64,000 bases of DNA, taken from positions 1 to 64,000 of the forward strand of contig NZ_JAPVBH010000004.1 of NCBI RefSeq assembly GCF_026967795.1, written 5' to 3'. Position numbers and translations under genes: made by a program. The stretch is from Modestobacter sp. VKM Ac-2986. Its GTDB lineage: Bacteria > Actinomycetota > Actinomycetes > Mycobacteriales > Geodermatophilaceae. The notes beneath the pieces are model-generated. The model made no database searches and was not told where the DNA came from. It saw only the letters and a list, made by a program, of their open reading frames with translations. Below are positions 9,476-19,737 of this stretch, one piece after another (the first letter of the stretch is position 1; every line of letters starts with the position of its first letter).

Positions 9476-10773
9476 GGGGTCACGCTCTCACCCAGCCAGG
9501 CACTCCCCCGCACCCGCTGTCCGACCGCGACCAGCCGCAGCACGATGAACAGGGTCAGCCCGGTCCACACCCCGGGCAGGCCCCAGTCCAGCCAGCCCGA
9601 CAGCAGCGACAGCGGCAGGAAGCCCAGCAGGGCGGCGCCCAGGGTCACGGTCCGCAGGTACGCGACGTCCCCGGCGCCCATCAGCACCCCGTCGAGGGCG
9701 AAGACCACCCCGGCGAGGGGCTGCATGAGGGCCAGGAACCACCAGACGACACCGGCCTGGGCCAGCACCGCCGGGTCGTCGGTGAACAGCCCCGGCAGCA
9801 CCGGCCGCAGCACCAGCAGGACGACCGCGACGACGACACCGGTGCCCAGCCCCCAGCGCACCACCCGGACGGCGGTGTGCCGGGCCTCCTGCGGGCGCCG
9901 GGCACCGAGGGCGGTGCCGACCAGGGTCTGCGCGGCGATCGCGTAGGCGTCGAGCACCAGGGCGAGGAACAGCCACAGCTGCAGCGCGACCTGGTGGGCG
10001 CCCAGCTGGGCGGTGCTGGAGCGGGCGACCACGGCGGCGGCCACGGCGAAGGCGACCTGGAGGACCGCGGCCCGCAGCAGCAGGTCGCGGCCGAGCACGA
10101 GCTGGGCGCGCAGGGCCGGCAGCCGGGGGTGCCAGGAGACGTCCGAGCCGGCGAGCTCCCGGACCAGCGTGCGGACGAACAGGCTCGCCGAGAGCGCCTG
10201 CCCGGCCACGTTGGCCACCGCCGAGCCGACCAGCCCGAGCCCTGCGGTGTGCACCAGCAGCGGGCAGAGCACCAGGCTGACCAGGCTCCCGGCGAGCACG
10301 AACACCATCGGGCGGCGCAGCTCCTGCACCCCGCGCAGCCAGCCGTTGCCGGCCAGCGCCACCAGCAGCAGCGGCAGCCCGAGGCTCCCCACCCGCAGCC
10401 ACTGCTCCGCGGCCTCGGCCACCGGCCCGGGTCCGCCGGCCATCAGCCGGGTCAGCGGACCGGCGAGCACCTGGAACAGCGCGGCGATGCCCACGCCGAG
10501 CCCCACGGCCAGCCAGGTCGCCTGTACGCCCTCGGCGACCGCACCGGGGCGGTCACCGGCGCCGGTACGGCGGGCGGCCCGGGCGGTGGTGCCGTAGGCG
10601 AGGAAGTTGAGCAGGGCGGCGACGTAGGCCAGCAGTCCGCCGCCCACGGCCAGCCCGCCGAGCGCCGTCGTGCCCAGGTTGCCGACCACGGCGGTGTCGA
10701 CGAGCAGGTACAGCGGCTCGGCGGCCAGGACGACGAGCGCCGGTGCCGCCAGCGCGGGGATCGACCGGCTCAG
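9472..10773 (-). CDS. MATE family efflux transporter (DinF-like)
   Basis: This inner-membrane multidrug/toxin extrusion protein has about 12 transmembrane helices and should exchange cations for drugs or metabolites. Its N-terminal helix region, LAAEPLYLLVDTAVVGNLGT, is typical of MATE/DinF proteins, and a second MATE repeat begins near the middle. The frame is open far upstream without a proper start. No ATG, GTG or TTG lies near the first helix. The best candidate is CTG at 10773, which overlaps the nrnA stop as CTGA and has GGAG about 8 nt upstream, giving 433 residues, a normal MATE length. The start is therefore inferred. The substrate is unknown. Confidence 0.88.
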   Translation of the reverse strand: MSRSIPALAAPALVVLAAEPLYLLVDTAVVGNLGTTALGGLAVGGGLLAYVAALLNFLAYGTTARAARRTGAGDRPGAVAEGVQATWLAVGLGVGIAALFQVLAGPLTRLMAGGPGPVAEAAEQWLRVGSLGLPLLLVALAGNGWLRGVQELRRPMVFVLAGSLVSLVLCPLLVHTAGLGLVGSAVANVAGQALSASLFVRTLVRELAGSDVSWHPRLPALRAQLVLGRDLLLRAAVLQVAFAVAAAVVARSSTAQLGAHQVALQLWLFLALVLDAYAIAAQTLVGTALGARRPQEARHTAVRVVRWGLGTGVVVAVVLLVLRPVLPGLFTDDPAVLAQAGVVWWFLALMQPLAGVVFALDGVLMGAGDVAYLRTVTLGAALLGFLPLSLLSGWLDWGLPGVWTGLTLFIVLRLVAVGQRVRGSAWLGESVTP

Positions 10774-11756
10774 CGCGCGAGCTCCGCCCGCAGCTGGGCG
10801 ATCGTCCCCTCGCGGTCCAGCCGGGAGCTGTAGCCGGCGGCGGCCCGGTGCCCGCCGCCACCCAGGGCCATCGCCACCCGGGCCACGTCGGTCGCGCCCC
10901 GGGAGCGCATGGAGACGACCCACGAGCCGTCGTCGGCGCCCTTGAGCACCGCTGCGACGTCGGCCTCGGCGGTCGCCCGGACGACGTCGACGAGGGCCTC
11001 GAGCTGGTCGGGGGCCAGCCCGTGCTCGCGCGCCTCGGCCGCGGTGGACCAGGTCAGCACCAGCCCGGCGCCCACGTCGGGCTCCAGCACCGCCCGGCCG
11101 GTGACCGCCGACAGCAGGCCGAGCCAGCCGAAGGGGGCGGTGTCGAACAGCCGCTGGCTGATCGCGGCGTGGTCGATGCCGGTGCGCAGCAGCCGGGCGG
11201 CGAGCTCGTGCGTGCCCGGATCGGTGTTGCCGAAGCGGAAGGAGCCGGTGTCGGCGGCGAGCCCCGCGTACAGGCAGGTCGCCAGCTGCCCGTCGAGGTC
11301 GACGCCCAGCCCCTCGAGCAGGTCCGCGACCAGGACGACGGTCGCCGCGGCGTGCGGGTCGACCACCGGGACGTCGCCGAACCCGGGGTTGCTGGCGTGG
11401 TGGTCGACGACGATCGACCGGCCCGCGGACTCCAGCAGACCGGCCAGCGCACCCAGCCGGCCGGGAGAGGCGGCGTCGAGGCTGACGAACAGGTCGGCAT
11501 CGGCGGGCACGGTGCCCGGGTGCACGAGCCGGTCGGCACCGGGCAGCCACCTCAGCGACTGCGGCAGCACGAACGGCTCGGGGAACGTCGCGACCACCCG
11601 GGCACCGCAGCGCCGCAGCCCCTCGGCCAGGGCGAGCGTGCTGCCCAGCGCGTCGGCGTCGGGCTGCACGTGGCCGGAGAGCACCACGGTGGCCCCGGCG
11701 GCCGCGGCTGCGGACAGCAGCCCGACGGCCGTCGGCACCTGGACGTCGACGGTCAC
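10770..11756 (-). CDS. nrnA: DHH-family nanoRNase / pAp phosphatase
   Basis: This bifunctional phosphoesterase of the NrnA type removes short RNA oligonucleotides (or c-di-nucleotide breakdown products such as pApA) and dephosphorylates pAp. The DHH domain shows GHVQPDADALGS (H29, D33, D35), D94 in SLDAASPG, and VVDHHAS (D118-H120). The C-terminal DHHA1 domain ends with GGGHRAAAGYS. It has 328 residues. The GTG start overlaps the upstream small gene (GTGA), and its own stop overlaps the apparent CTG start of the MATE gene. It sits after rbfA, as in most actinobacteria. Confidence 0.93.
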   Translation of the reverse strand: MTVDVQVPTAVGLLSAAAAAGATVVLSGHVQPDADALGSTLALAEGLRRCGARVVATFPEPFVLPQSLRWLPGADRLVHPGTVPADADLFVSLDAASPGRLGALAGLLESAGRSIVVDHHASNPGFGDVPVVDPHAAATVVLVADLLEGLGVDLDGQLATCLYAGLAADTGSFRFGNTDPGTHELAARLLRTGIDHAAISQRLFDTAPFGWLGLLSAVTGRAVLEPDVGAGLVLTWSTAAEAREHGLAPDQLEALVDVVRATAEADVAAVLKGADDGSWVVSMRSRGATDVARVAMALGGGGHRAAAGYSSRLDREGTIAQLRAELAR

Positions 11757-11992
11757 GGGTGCGGGTCCGCCGTGGGTGGCTGCTGCGGCTCCGGGTCGGT
11801 GTTGCCGCCACCGACCGCGTAGTGCGAGCCGTCCTCGGGCTCGTCGGCGGCGATGCTGTCCACCTCGCCGACCTGGCCCTGCTTGCCCCCGGCGGTCGGG
11901 TCGCCGGTGCCGGGCTCCTCGCGGCCGCCCAGGGTCACGCCCTGGTGCTCACCGGTCAGGTCGAACGGGTCGGGGTCCGACGCCTCGGTCAC
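11753..11992 (-). CDS. Small acidic hypothetical protein between rbfA and nrnA
   Basis: The 79-residue protein is rich in D, E, G and P and has no recognisable domain, signal peptide or membrane segment. It starts with TEASDPDPFDLTGEHQGVTL and is probably disordered. It is accepted as a gene because its GTG start overlaps the rbfA stop and its stop overlaps the nrnA start, both as GTGA. It is thus embedded in a translationally coupled operon with no spare bases. Function unknown. It could alternatively be a linker ORF kept only for coupling. Confidence 0.6.
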   Translation of the reverse strand: MTEASDPDPFDLTGEHQGVTLGGREEPGTGDPTAGGKQGQVGEVDSIAADEPEDGSHYAVGGGNTDPEPQQPPTADPHP

Positions 11993-12537
11993 GACGCGCT
12001 CCGCTGGGCCGCGGCGGAGGGCCGCTCGTCGGCGAAGTCGTCGGTGCGACCGGCACCGGCCTCGGCGGGCACGTCCACGTCGTCGTCCTCGAGGTCGGCG
12101 TCCTCGTCGTCCTCGTCGACGGCGGGCTTGCGGTACGGGTCGGCGTCGCCGGCGTACTCGGCGCCCTCACGGGCGCGGGCCAGCTCGGCGTCGGCGTGCC
12201 GGACCCGCTCCAGCGCCTGCTCGAGCTCGCGGGCGGTGTCGGGCACGATGTCGGCGACGAAGGTCAGCGTCGGCACGAACTTGATGCCGGTCTGCTTCCC
12301 CACCGTGGAGCGGAGCACCCCGGTGGCGCTGGCCAGCGCCCGCGCGGAGTCCTCGATCTCGTTGTCGTTGCCGTAGACGGTGTAGAACACCGTCGCCTCA
12401 CGGAGGTCGCTGGTCACCCGCGCGTCGGTGATGGTGACCATCCCCAGCCGCGGGTCCTTGATCTGCATCTCGATCGTGGCGGAGACGATCTGACGGATGC
12501 GCACCGCCAGTCGGCGTGCCCGGGCGGGATCGGCCAT
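11989..12537 (-). CDS. rbfA: Ribosome-binding factor A
   Basis: RbfA binds the 30S subunit during maturation of the 5' end of 16S rRNA and helps growth in the cold. The KH-like core (about residues 1-115) shows ARRLAVRIRQIVSATIEMQI, DPRLGMVTITDARVTSDLR and the FVPTLTFVADIVPDTARELE region. At 182 residues it is longer than most RbfA proteins (about 120-150), because of an acidic tail (residues ~135-165, DEDDEDADLEDDDVDV). ATG 12537 has a GGAGC SD. It lies downstream of DUF503 and infB and is coupled to the next small gene. Confidence 0.95.
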   Translation of the reverse strand: MADPARARRLAVRIRQIVSATIEMQIKDPRLGMVTITDARVTSDLREATVFYTVYGNDNEIEDSARALASATGVLRSTVGKQTGIKFVPTLTFVADIVPDTARELEQALERVRHADAELARAREGAEYAGDADPYRKPAVDEDDEDADLEDDDVDVPAEAGAGRTDDFADERPSAAAQRSAS

Positions 12538-12581
12538 CTCAGCTGCTCCTTCACAGTTGGGCAGGCGTGGGCCTGCCCGGT

Positions 12582-12878
12582 TCAGTCGTCCGTGTCGCTG
12601 ATCAACTGGCGGTGCGTGGACAGCAGCATCACCTCGGGGCGTTCGGCCAGCATGCGCTCGCAGGCGTCGAGCACGTCGGTCACCTGGGTGGCGTCGCCGG
12701 CGACGGTGGCGACCCCGATCTGCACGCGGCGGTGCAGGTCCAGGTCACCGGCCTCCGCGGCGGCCACCGCGAAGCGGCGCCGCAGCTCGGCCACGATCGG
12801 CCTCACCACGGCGCGCTTCTCCTTGAGCGAGTGGACGTCGCCCAGCAGCAGGTCGGCGCTCAGCATGCCGGAGAACAC
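12582..12878 (-). CDS. DUF503 (YlxP-like) protein
   Basis: The 98-residue protein has the family signature near its start: LLGDVHSLKEKRAVVRPIV, then an RRRFAVAAAE segment and the HRRVQIGVATVAGD strand. The family (YlxP in Bacillus) lies almost invariably between infB and rbfA, as here, and is suspected of a role in ribosome biogenesis or RNA binding, but its action is unknown. The GTG at 12878 gives MFSGM; an internal ATG at 12866 is an alternative start. Confidence 0.88.
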   Translation of the reverse strand: MFSGMLSADLLLGDVHSLKEKRAVVRPIVAELRRRFAVAAAEAGDLDLHRRVQIGVATVAGDATQVTDVLDACERMLAERPEVMLLSTHRQLISDTDD

Positions 12879-12920
12879 CGGTGCCCTCCCCTCCCTGCCG
12901 CCGGACGGTGTCCTGCCCGC

Positions 12921-12950
12921 CGCCCCACCCCGGCGAACCGGGGTGGGGCG
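12921..12950 (-). terminator. Second hairpin after infB
   Basis: A perfect 13-bp stem (12921-12933 with 12938-12950) is closed by a CGAA tetraloop. It follows the larger hairpin at 12959-13002, so infB is followed by tandem hairpins before the DUF503 gene. It may limit read-through from infB into DUF503/rbfA. Confidence 0.6.
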
Positions 12951-12958
12951 ACGGGCGG

Positions 12959-13002
12959 GCCCGCCCTCCCCACCCGAGCGAGCTCAGGCGGGGAGGGCGG
13001 GC
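12959..13002 (-). terminator. Hairpin directly after infB
   Basis: A perfect 13-bp stem (12959-12971 with 12990-13002) encloses an 18-nt loop and starts 8 nt after the infB stop. There is no U-tract, as is common for GC-rich actinobacterial terminators. It is the first of two tandem hairpins. Confidence 0.65.
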
Positions 13003-13009
13003 TCCTCCG

Positions 13010-16000
13010 TCACAGACGCGGCTTCTCGCGCAGCTCGAAGGTCTGGATGACGTCCTCGGGCTTGATGTCGTTGAACGACCCCAGCCCGATGCCGCACTCG
13101 TAGCCCTCGCGGACCTCGGTCGCGTCGTCCTTGAAGCGACGCAGCGACTCGACGGTCAGGTTGTCCGCCACCACGGCGCCGTCCCGGATGAGACGGGCCT
13201 TGGAGTTGCGGACGATCGTGCCGCTGCGGACCAGCGAGCCGGCGACGTTGCCGATCTTCGGGACCCGGAAGACCTCGCGGACCTCCGCGGTGCCCAGCTG
13301 CACCTCTTCGTACTCGGGCTTGAGCATGCCCTTGAGCGCGGACTCGATCTCCTCGATGGCCTGGTAGATGACCGTGTAGTACCGGACGTCCACGCCTTCG
13401 CGGTTGGCGAGCTCGGTGGCCTGGCCCTCGGCCCGGACGTTGAAGCCCAGGACGATGACGTCGTCGGCCAGCGCCAGGTCGATGTCGCTCTTGGTGATGC
13501 CACCGACGCCGCGGTGGATGACCCGCAGCGAGATGTCGTCGCTCACCTCGATCTTCATCAGCGCCTCTTCGAGCGCCTCGACGGTGCCCGAGTTGTCGCC
13601 CTTGATGATCAGGTTGAGCTGACGGTTCTCCTTCAGCGCGGCGTCCAGGTCCTCCAGGCTGATCCGCTTCCGCATCGACGCGTTCTGCGCGTTGCGGATC
13701 CGGGCCTGGCGGCGGTCGGCGATCTGACGGGCGATCCGGTCCTCCTCGACGACGAGGAAGGTGTCACCGGCGCGCGGCACGGAGGTCAGGCCGACGACCT
13801 GGACCGGGCGGGCCGGCAGGGCCTCCTTGAGCTTCGTGCCGTGCTCGTCGAGCAGCGACCGGACGCGACCGTAGGCGTCACCGGCCACGATCGAGTCGCC
13901 GACGCGGAGCGTGCCGCGCTGGACGAGCACCGTGGCGACGGGGCCACGGCCCTTGTCCAGCTTGCCCTCGATGACGACACCCTGGGGGTCCTGGCCGATG
14001 TTGGCGCGCAGGTCCAGCGAGGCGTCGGCGGTGAGCAGGACCGCCGCGAGCAGGTCGTCGAGACCCTGACGGGTGGTCGCGGAGACGTCGACGAACATCG
14101 TGTCGCCGCCGTACTCCTCGGCCACCAGCCCGTACTCGGTGAGCTGCTGGCGGATCTTGGCGGGGTTGGCCCCCTCCTTGTCGATCTTGTTCACCGCGAC
14201 CACGATCGGCACGTTGGCCGCCTGGGCGTGGTTGAGCGCCTCGACCGTCTGCGGCATGACGCCGTCGTCGGCAGCGACCACCAGCACGACGATGTCGGTG
14301 ACCTTCGCGCCACGGGCACGCATCGCGGTGAACGACTCGTGACCCGGGGTGTCGATGAAGGTGACCGGGCGCTCGTTGCCCTCCAGCTCGGTGACGATCT
14401 GGTAGGCGCCGATGTGCTGGGTGATCCCACCGGCCTCCTTGCCCGCCACGTTGGCGTGCCGGAGCGCGTCGAGGAGCTTGGTCTTGCCGTGGTCGACGTG
14501 ACCCATGACGGTGACGACCGGCGGACGGATGTCCCAGTCGTCCTCGTCGTCGCTCTCCTCGTCGCCGAAGGTGAGGTCGAAGGTGTCGAGGAGCTCGCGG
14601 TCCTCGTCCTCCGGGCTGACGACCTGGATGACCCAGCCGATCTCGGCGCCGAGCAGCTGCAGCGTCTCGTCGTTGACCGACTGCGTCGCGGTGATCATCT
14701 CGCCCAGGTGGAACAGGGCGGTGACCAGCGCGGCGGGCTCGGCGTTGATGCGCTCGGCCAGGTCGGTCAGGGACGCGCCGCGCGGCAGCCGGACGGTCTG
14801 TCCGTTGCCACGGGGCAGCGAGACGCCACCCATCGACGGCGCCGCCATGGAGTCGAACTCCTGACGCCGCTGCTTCTTGCTCTTGCGCCCGCGGACCGGA
14901 CCGCGACCACCCGGACGCCCGAAGGCACCCGCGGTGCCCGCACCGGAGCCACCGCGGCCACGGCCACGACCGCCGCCACCGCCGCCGGGGCGGAAGCCAC
15001 CGGCCGGAGCACCGCCGCCGCCACCGGGGCCACCGGGACCGCCGCCACCGGGACGGAAGCCACCGCCACCGCCGCCGCCACCGGGGCCACCGGGACGACC
15101 GCGACCGGCACCCGGGCCACCGGCACCGCCGGGACCACCCGGACGACCGCCGGCAGCGGGCCGGGGCGGCATCATGCCGGGGCTCGGACGCTGCGGCATC
15201 ATGCCGGGGTTGGGACGCGGTCCGCCGGGACCGGCGGAGGGACGCGGGCCGCCAGGACCGGACGCGGGACGGGGACCGCCTGCGCCGGGGCCGGGACGGG
15301 GACCGCCCGGAGCCGGACGGGGACCGCCGGGACCGGCCTGGTTCGGCGCACCGGGCGCCGGCGCCGGACGCGGGCCGGCGGCAGCCGGACGCGGGGCGCT
15401 GCTGAACGGGTTGTTGCCCGGCCGCGGGGCCGGACGGGGACCCGGACGCGGGCCGGAGCCGACCGGACGCGGACCGGGGGTGGCACCGCCCTGACCGGGG
15501 GCACCGGCCGGACGCGGACCCGGGGTGGCCGGGGCCTGGGCCGCGGGGGCCTGGGCGGCCGGAGCCTGGGCGGCCGGAGCCTGGGGCGCGGGTGCCTGTG
15601 CAGCCGGGGCCTGGGGGGCCGGGGCCTGCGGGGCGGCCGGACGGACCTGCGGCGCCGGCCGCGGGCCGGGACGCGGGCCCGGCGTCGCCGGACGTGCGGG
15701 AGCCGGGGCCGACGCAGCGGCCGGGGCCGGGGTCGGGGCGGCAGCCGCGGGGGCCTGGGGGACGGCCGGGGCCGCGGGCGCGGACGGCGCGACCGGGGTC
15801 ACCGGCGCTGCGGGGGCCGAGACCACCGGAGCGGACGGGCGCGGTGCGGCCGGGCGCGGGCCGGGGCCCGGACGGGCGCCGGTCGAGCCGGAGCCAGTGG
15901 GCGAGCCGGCGCCGGGGAACGCCTCACGGAGCCGCCGGGCCACGGGGGCCTCGACGGTGGAGGACGCGGACTTCACGAACTCGCCCTGCTCCTTGAGCTT

Positions 16001-16069
16001 GGCGAGCACTGCCTTGCTGTCGATACCGAGCTCTTTCGCGAGCTCGTGTACGCGGGCCTTGCCTGGCAC
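13010..16069 (-). CDS. infB: Translation initiation factor IF-2
   Basis: IF-2 is the GTPase that brings initiator tRNA to the ribosome and promotes subunit joining. The 1019-residue protein has an N-terminal IF2_N helix domain (residues 1-55, [18 protein letters not shown]), a very long low-complexity segment (about 60-385) of Pro/Ala/Gln then Gly/Pro/Arg repeats, and a second IF2_N (about 425-480). The G domain follows, with [14 protein letters not shown] and NKID, then the domains that bind ribosome and fMet-tRNA. The GTG start has an AGAGGAG SD. It lies after nusA and ylxR in the classical operon. The length is extended by the repeats alone. Confidence 0.97.
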   Translation of the reverse strand: MPGKARVHELAKELGIDSKAVLAKLKEQGEFVKSASSTVEAPVARRLREAFPGAGSPTGSGSTGARPGPGPRPAAPRPSAPVVSAPAAPVTPVAPSAPAAPAVPQAPAAAAPTPAPAAASAPAPARPATPGPRPGPRPAPQVRPAAPQAPAPQAPAAQAPAPQAPAAQAPAAQAPAAQAPATPGPRPAGAPGQGGATPGPRPVGSGPRPGPRPAPRPGNNPFSSAPRPAAAGPRPAPAPGAPNQAGPGGPRPAPGGPRPGPGAGGPRPASGPGGPRPSAGPGGPRPNPGMMPQRPSPGMMPPRPAAGGRPGGPGGAGGPGAGRGRPGGPGGGGGGGGFRPGGGGPGGPGGGGGAPAGGFRPGGGGGGRGRGRGGSGAGTAGAFGRPGGRGPVRGRKSKKQRRQEFDSMAAPSMGGVSLPRGNGQTVRLPRGASLTDLAERINAEPAALVTALFHLGEMITATQSVNDETLQLLGAEIGWVIQVVSPEDEDRELLDTFDLTFGDEESDDEDDWDIRPPVVTVMGHVDHGKTKLLDALRHANVAGKEAGGITQHIGAYQIVTELEGNERPVTFIDTPGHESFTAMRARGAKVTDIVVLVVAADDGVMPQTVEALNHAQAANVPIVVAVNKIDKEGANPAKIRQQLTEYGLVAEEYGGDTMFVDVSATTRQGLDDLLAAVLLTADASLDLRANIGQDPQGVVIEGKLDKGRGPVATVLVQRGTLRVGDSIVAGDAYGRVRSLLDEHGTKLKEALPARPVQVVGLTSVPRAGDTFLVVEEDRIARQIADRRQARIRNAQNASMRKRISLEDLDAALKENRQLNLIIKGDNSGTVEALEEALMKIEVSDDISLRVIHRGVGGITKSDIDLALADDVIVLGFNVRAEGQATELANREGVDVRYYTVIYQAIEEIESALKGMLKPEYEEVQLGTAEVREVFRVPKIGNVAGSLVRSGTIVRNSKARLIRDGAVVADNLTVESLRRFKDDATEVREGYECGIGLGSFNDIKPEDVIQTFELREKPRL
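14880..15840 (-). repeat. Low-complexity Gly/Pro/Arg and Pro/Ala/Gln repeats inside infB
   Basis: Within infB, codons for short tandem units repeat: GGPGG/GGGG-type near 14930-15160, GPRP-type near 15180-15500, and PAAQAPA-type near 15530-15640. The DNA is extremely GC-rich and repetitive. This part of IF-2 is a species-variable linker, probably disordered; copy number may vary among strains and assemblies can collapse here. Confidence 0.75.
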
Positions 16070-16255
16070 GGGTCTCCTCTGGTGAGGCCGGCGGCTGGCC
16101 CGCTCGACCTCGTTGCTAGTGGTGGTGCATGGTCATCGTGGCGACTTCACGGGTTGCTCATCCGAGGTCGTCCTGCTCTCGTAGTGGACCGGCCGGGTGC
16201 CGGTCCGACGGTGTTCTCTGTCGCGGTGGTGCTGCCCGGGCGCCGTCCCGGCCGG

Positions 16256-16522
16256 TCAGGTGGACCTGCCGGAGACGAGCTCCTCGAGCGCTCCGGTCTC
16301 CAGTGTGGCGCTGCTGCGCAACGCACGCGGGAAGGCCCGGCGCCGGACTGCTGCCTGCAGGCACTCCGCGGTGGGGTGCAGGGACGCACCCCGGCCGGGG
16401 AGCCGCCGCCGCGGGTCGGGGGTCAGGCCCCCGCCGCGGACGACGACACGCAACAGCTCGGTGACCGGTGCACGTCTCCGGCAGCCCACACAGGTGCGCA
16501 CCGGGATTGACGGATCGGCCAT
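16256..16522 (-). CDS. rnpM: YlxR / RnpM-type RNA-binding protein (DUF448)
   Basis: The 88-residue protein has the DUF448 signature PVRTCVGCRRR (C11 and C14) followed by a basic patch and LPGRGASLHPTAECLQAA. YlxR family members lie between nusA and infB, as here. The Bacillus homologue was described as binding RNase P RNA and modulating it (RnpM); a role in actinobacteria is less clear. ATG 16522 has CGGAG nearly touching it. The gene is followed by about 190 nt without a gene before infB, which is its leader. Confidence 0.9.
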   Translation of the reverse strand: MADPSIPVRTCVGCRRRAPVTELLRVVVRGGGLTPDPRRRLPGRGASLHPTAECLQAAVRRRAFPRALRSSATLETGALEELVSGRST

Positions 16523-16530
16523 CTCCGAGT

Positions 16531-18560
<2,030 letters not shown>

Positions 18561-18657
18561 TTACCGCCCGCACCTCCCGTCCCACCTGCCACGCGGGCGT
18601 GACCTGTGCCGCCACCGTCCCGACACCGCACCGGCGGGGCTGCCAGGATGGACGGCG

Positions 18658-19182
18658 ATGTCCGGTCCGCTGTCGTCCTCCCCCGCCGCCGGCGCCTTCA
18701 GCCGCCGCAGCCTGCTGCTCGGCACGCTCGCCGGCGCGGCCGTGCTGGCGACCGGGTGCACCGGCGACCCGGTGGAGGACGCCGACGCGGTCACCCCGGC
18801 CCAGGTCGACCAGCTCGCGGCCCAGGTACAGGTGCAGGAGACGCTGGTGGCCGCCTACGCCAGCGCCCTGACCGCCGCCCCGGAGCTCGCCACGACCGCG
18901 GCCGGCCTCGCCGACCAGGCCCGCGCCCAGCTCGACCGGCTGCGGGCCGCCGCCCCGGGCGCCGGGGCCACCAGCAGCGCTCCTCCGGCCCCCGGCACCC
19001 CGGCCGCCACCGCGACCGACGGCCCGCCGGACGCCGCGGGCGCCCGCGAGTGGCTGCGCACCCGGGTGACCGCGGCCGCCGACGCCCACGCCGCGGCGTG
19101 CCCGGCGTTCACCGGCGGCCGGGCCGCGCTGCTGGGCAGCGTCTCCGCCGGGCTCCGGGGCCAGGCCGGGCAGCTGGCGTGA
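18658..19182 (+). CDS. Tat-type lipoprotein, hypothetical
   Basis: The 174-residue product starts MSGPLSSSP and has a twin-arginine motif, SRRSLLLG, a hydrophobic stretch, and the lipobox LATGC (residues ~35-39). It should therefore be exported by Tat and lipid-anchored outside. The mature part is Ala-rich, with a helical segment (TPAQVDQLAAQVQVQETL), a Pro/Thr linker and a second helical part. No domain is recognised. Position next to DUF4439 and divergent from rimP matches the Rv2843-Rv2844 pair of M. tuberculosis. ATG 18658 has AGGATGG upstream. Function unknown. Confidence 0.75.
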   Translation: MSGPLSSSPAAGAFSRRSLLLGTLAGAAVLATGCTGDPVEDADAVTPAQVDQLAAQVQVQETLVAAYASALTAAPELATTAAGLADQARAQLDRLRAAAPGAGATSSAPPAPGTPAATATDGPPDAAGAREWLRTRVTAAADAHAAACPAFTGGRAALLGSVSAGLRGQAGQLA

Positions 19183-19215
19183 CCGGCACCGTCCCCTCCC
19201 GGAGAGGCCAGCACC

Positions 19216-19683
19216 GTGTCTGACGCCCCGAGCACCGCCCCCTCCCCCACCGCCGCCGAGGACGCGGCGCTGCAGAGCGCACTGGCCGCCGCGCACACCG
19301 CCGTCTGGGGGTACGCCGTGGTCGGCGCCGCCCTGCCGCTCGAGCAGCGCGAGCCGGTGGCCGTCGCCCGCCAGGTGCACCGCGACCTCCGGGACCGGCT
19401 GGCCGGGCTGCTCACCTCCCGCGGGGTCGAGCCGGTCGGTGCCGAGGGCGGCTACGCGCTGCCCTTCCCGGTGCTGTCGGCGGTGGACGCCGCCGTCCTG
19501 GCGGTCACCCTGGAGGACGGGACGTCGTCGGCGTGGACCTGGGTCCTGGACCAGGCCACCGAGGCCGGCACCCGGGAGCTCGGCGTCGCCGAGCTCGGGG
19601 CTGCGGAGCTGCGGGCGATCGGCTGGCGGACCGCCGCCGGCCGCACCCCGGTCACCACCCCGTTCCCGGGCCTCCCGGACTGA
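19216..19683 (+). CDS. DUF4439 ferritin-like domain protein
   Basis: The 155-residue protein matches the DUF4439 (ferritin-like) pattern: LQSALAAAHTAVWGYAVVGA at the N-terminus, a second helix with RQVHRDLRDRLAGLL, then YALPFPV and a long helix pair. There is no signal peptide. It lies 33 nt after the Tat lipoprotein gene on the same strand, so a shared transcript is likely. A metal role is only a guess from the fold. The GTG start has GGAGAGG about 10 nt upstream. Confidence 0.8.
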   Translation: MSDAPSTAPSPTAAEDAALQSALAAAHTAVWGYAVVGAALPLEQREPVAVARQVHRDLRDRLAGLLTSRGVEPVGAEGGYALPFPVLSAVDAAVLAVTLEDGTSSAWTWVLDQATEAGTRELGVAELGAAELRAIGWRTAAGRTPVTTPFPGLPD

Positions 19684-19689
19684 CCGCCG

Positions 19690-19725
19690 CCGGTCCCGCC
19701 CGCGACGTGCGCGGGACGGGACCGG
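19690..19725. terminator. Bidirectional hairpin between DUF4439 and PBP genes
   Basis: The arms CCGGTCCCG (19690-19698) and CGGGACCGG (19717-19725) form a stem, with an inner CCCGC/GCGGG extension, in the 54-nt gap between convergent genes. It can terminate both transcripts. Confidence 0.65.
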
Positions 19726-19737
19726 AGCGGTCTGCCG

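Noticed and set aside
9472-11811. 779-residue version of the MATE ORF that extends over nrnA
   Set aside because: The upstream half is the wrong frame of nrnA, Arg/Pro-rich; the MATE fold begins only at about 10773.
14880-15840. Dense GC-rich repeats considered as CRISPR or minisatellite
   Set aside because: Units are in frame with infB and encode its Gly/Pro/Ala-rich linker; there are no spacers.
12881-16510. 1209-codon open frame antisense to infB
   Set aside because: Shadow of infB; repetitive Thr/Gly/Arg translation and no start signal.
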